Source of the DNA: Brachypodium distachyon
Lineage: Eukaryota; Streptophyta; Magnoliopsida; Poales; Poaceae
Direction of reading: 5' to 3'
Assembly (NCBI RefSeq): GCF_000005505.3
Contig: NC_016131.3
Span: 48,345,355-48,409,354, forward strand
Length of the DNA: 64,000 nucleotides
Of the stretch, positions 63,449 to 64,000 are shown one piece after another. The position numbers and the translations under genes were made by a program. Each line of letters opens with the position of its first letter. The first letter of the stretch is position 1. The notes under the pieces were generated by a model. The model saw only the letters and a list, made by a program, of their open reading frames with translations. It did not search any database and was not told where the DNA came from.

Positions 63449-64000
63449 TAAATAAAGGCAAGGCAGCATGGATGAGCAATGCATGGGCAGGAGCAGAGAT
63501 CGGGCCGTGGACTTGGCCGAGTCTTCCTTCTTCGACTACTGCCTCGGATCCATGCATGCATCATCCGTTAATCCATCCATCGGATCCAGCTTCGGAATGA
63601 TCGAGAGAGGAAGAAGAAAGTACGGAGCACTAGAGTATATACTCCACTCAACTTGGATTTTGCTACCTGGGCCGGTTAATTTTAGTAATTGGGCTTGGTC
63701 AGTATAGGCCTTACCAGATACGAAGATTTCCAAGATTCTGGCCACGATCGTTCCGCTCCCAGGATTTTAACTTGGGGCATTTTCTAACTTTTATTAGGGG
63801 CACCTTTTATGTGGGTGTCGTATCCTCTGTTAAATTTCAACGACACATAGGTCATTCGGACCAGTACCTTGTATACTTCACCGATCATCTTCCGGCACCA
63901 TGCTACCAAGCACAGGCAGACGTGTCTCTGGTCAAGGTGGATCAAGACAATAACCCCGACTCCAGCGCAAAAGAAAAGAAAAGACAATAACCCCGACGTT
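63449..64000. other. Upstream intergenic sequence at the right edge
   Basis: Promoter-side sequence of the minus-strand gene. It has short ATGCATGC/GGATCCAT words and no supported gene or repeat up to the end of the window. Confidence 0.45.

Noticed and set aside
1..64000. CRISPR arrays, rRNA, tRNA, prokaryotic operons
   Set aside because: No regular spacer-repeat arrays, no rRNA core sequences and no convincing tRNA cloverleaf were seen by eye; the window is plant nuclear DNA. A tRNA scan could still find a short one I missed.

Overview
The window is plant nuclear DNA, almost certainly from a grass of the Pooideae with a compact genome. Three things point there: strongly GC-rich 5' coding ends, introns with GT..AG borders, and many Stowaway MITEs (TA target sites, CTCCCTCCGT-type ends), including the CTCCCTCCGTCCAACAAA family familiar from Pooideae. 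About eleven host genes in 64 kb, with short introns, fit a Brachypodium-like genome better than wheat or barley. The species is an inference; I ran no search.

Left part (1-11 kb): the first exon of a secreted, probably aspartyl-protease-type gene leaves the window at its left edge (minus). Two single-exon NDR1/HIN1-like (LEA_2) membrane proteins follow on plus, then a long single-exon DUF4220/DUF594 membrane protein on plus. Middle left (11-18.6 kb) is a repeat-rich accessory stretch. It holds two copies of a segmental duplication, an LTR-retroelement-derived block, a CACTA-type transposon nested inside a Stowaway MITE with a perfect CGG target duplication, and a broken 3' end of an aspartyl protease gene.

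Centre (18.9-48.4 kb) is gene-rich. It contains a two-exon gene for a 58-residue membrane miniprotein, a P-class PPR gene with a decayed copy of its own 3' end behind it, a six-exon OPT oligopeptide transporter (minus), an E-class PPR gene, a seven-coding-exon RING-H2 (BIG BROTHER-like) E3 ligase gene, and a nine-coding-exon SEUSS-like transcriptional co-regulator (minus) with a long 5' UTR intron. Between the RING gene and SEUSS lies a complete monocot snRNA-type promoter (MSP elements, USE, TATA). It is followed by a possible Sm-class RNA with an Sm site and a perfect 3' hairpin that I cannot assign to a known snRNA. This is the most interesting unexplained signal in the window. A decayed copy of the RING gene 3' end lies just beyond it.

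Right part (48-64 kb): a single-exon CrRLK1L receptor kinase (minus); a complete but mutationally broken Ty1/copia retrotransposon bounded by the 5-bp target duplication CCACT; and a three-exon gene for a conserved plant protein of unknown function (minus). The host genes are independent loci and no operon-like cooperation is expected. I found no CRISPR array, rRNA or convincing tRNA. Exon joins were worked out by hand from reading frame and splice signals; each stated multi-exon CDS length is a multiple of three.
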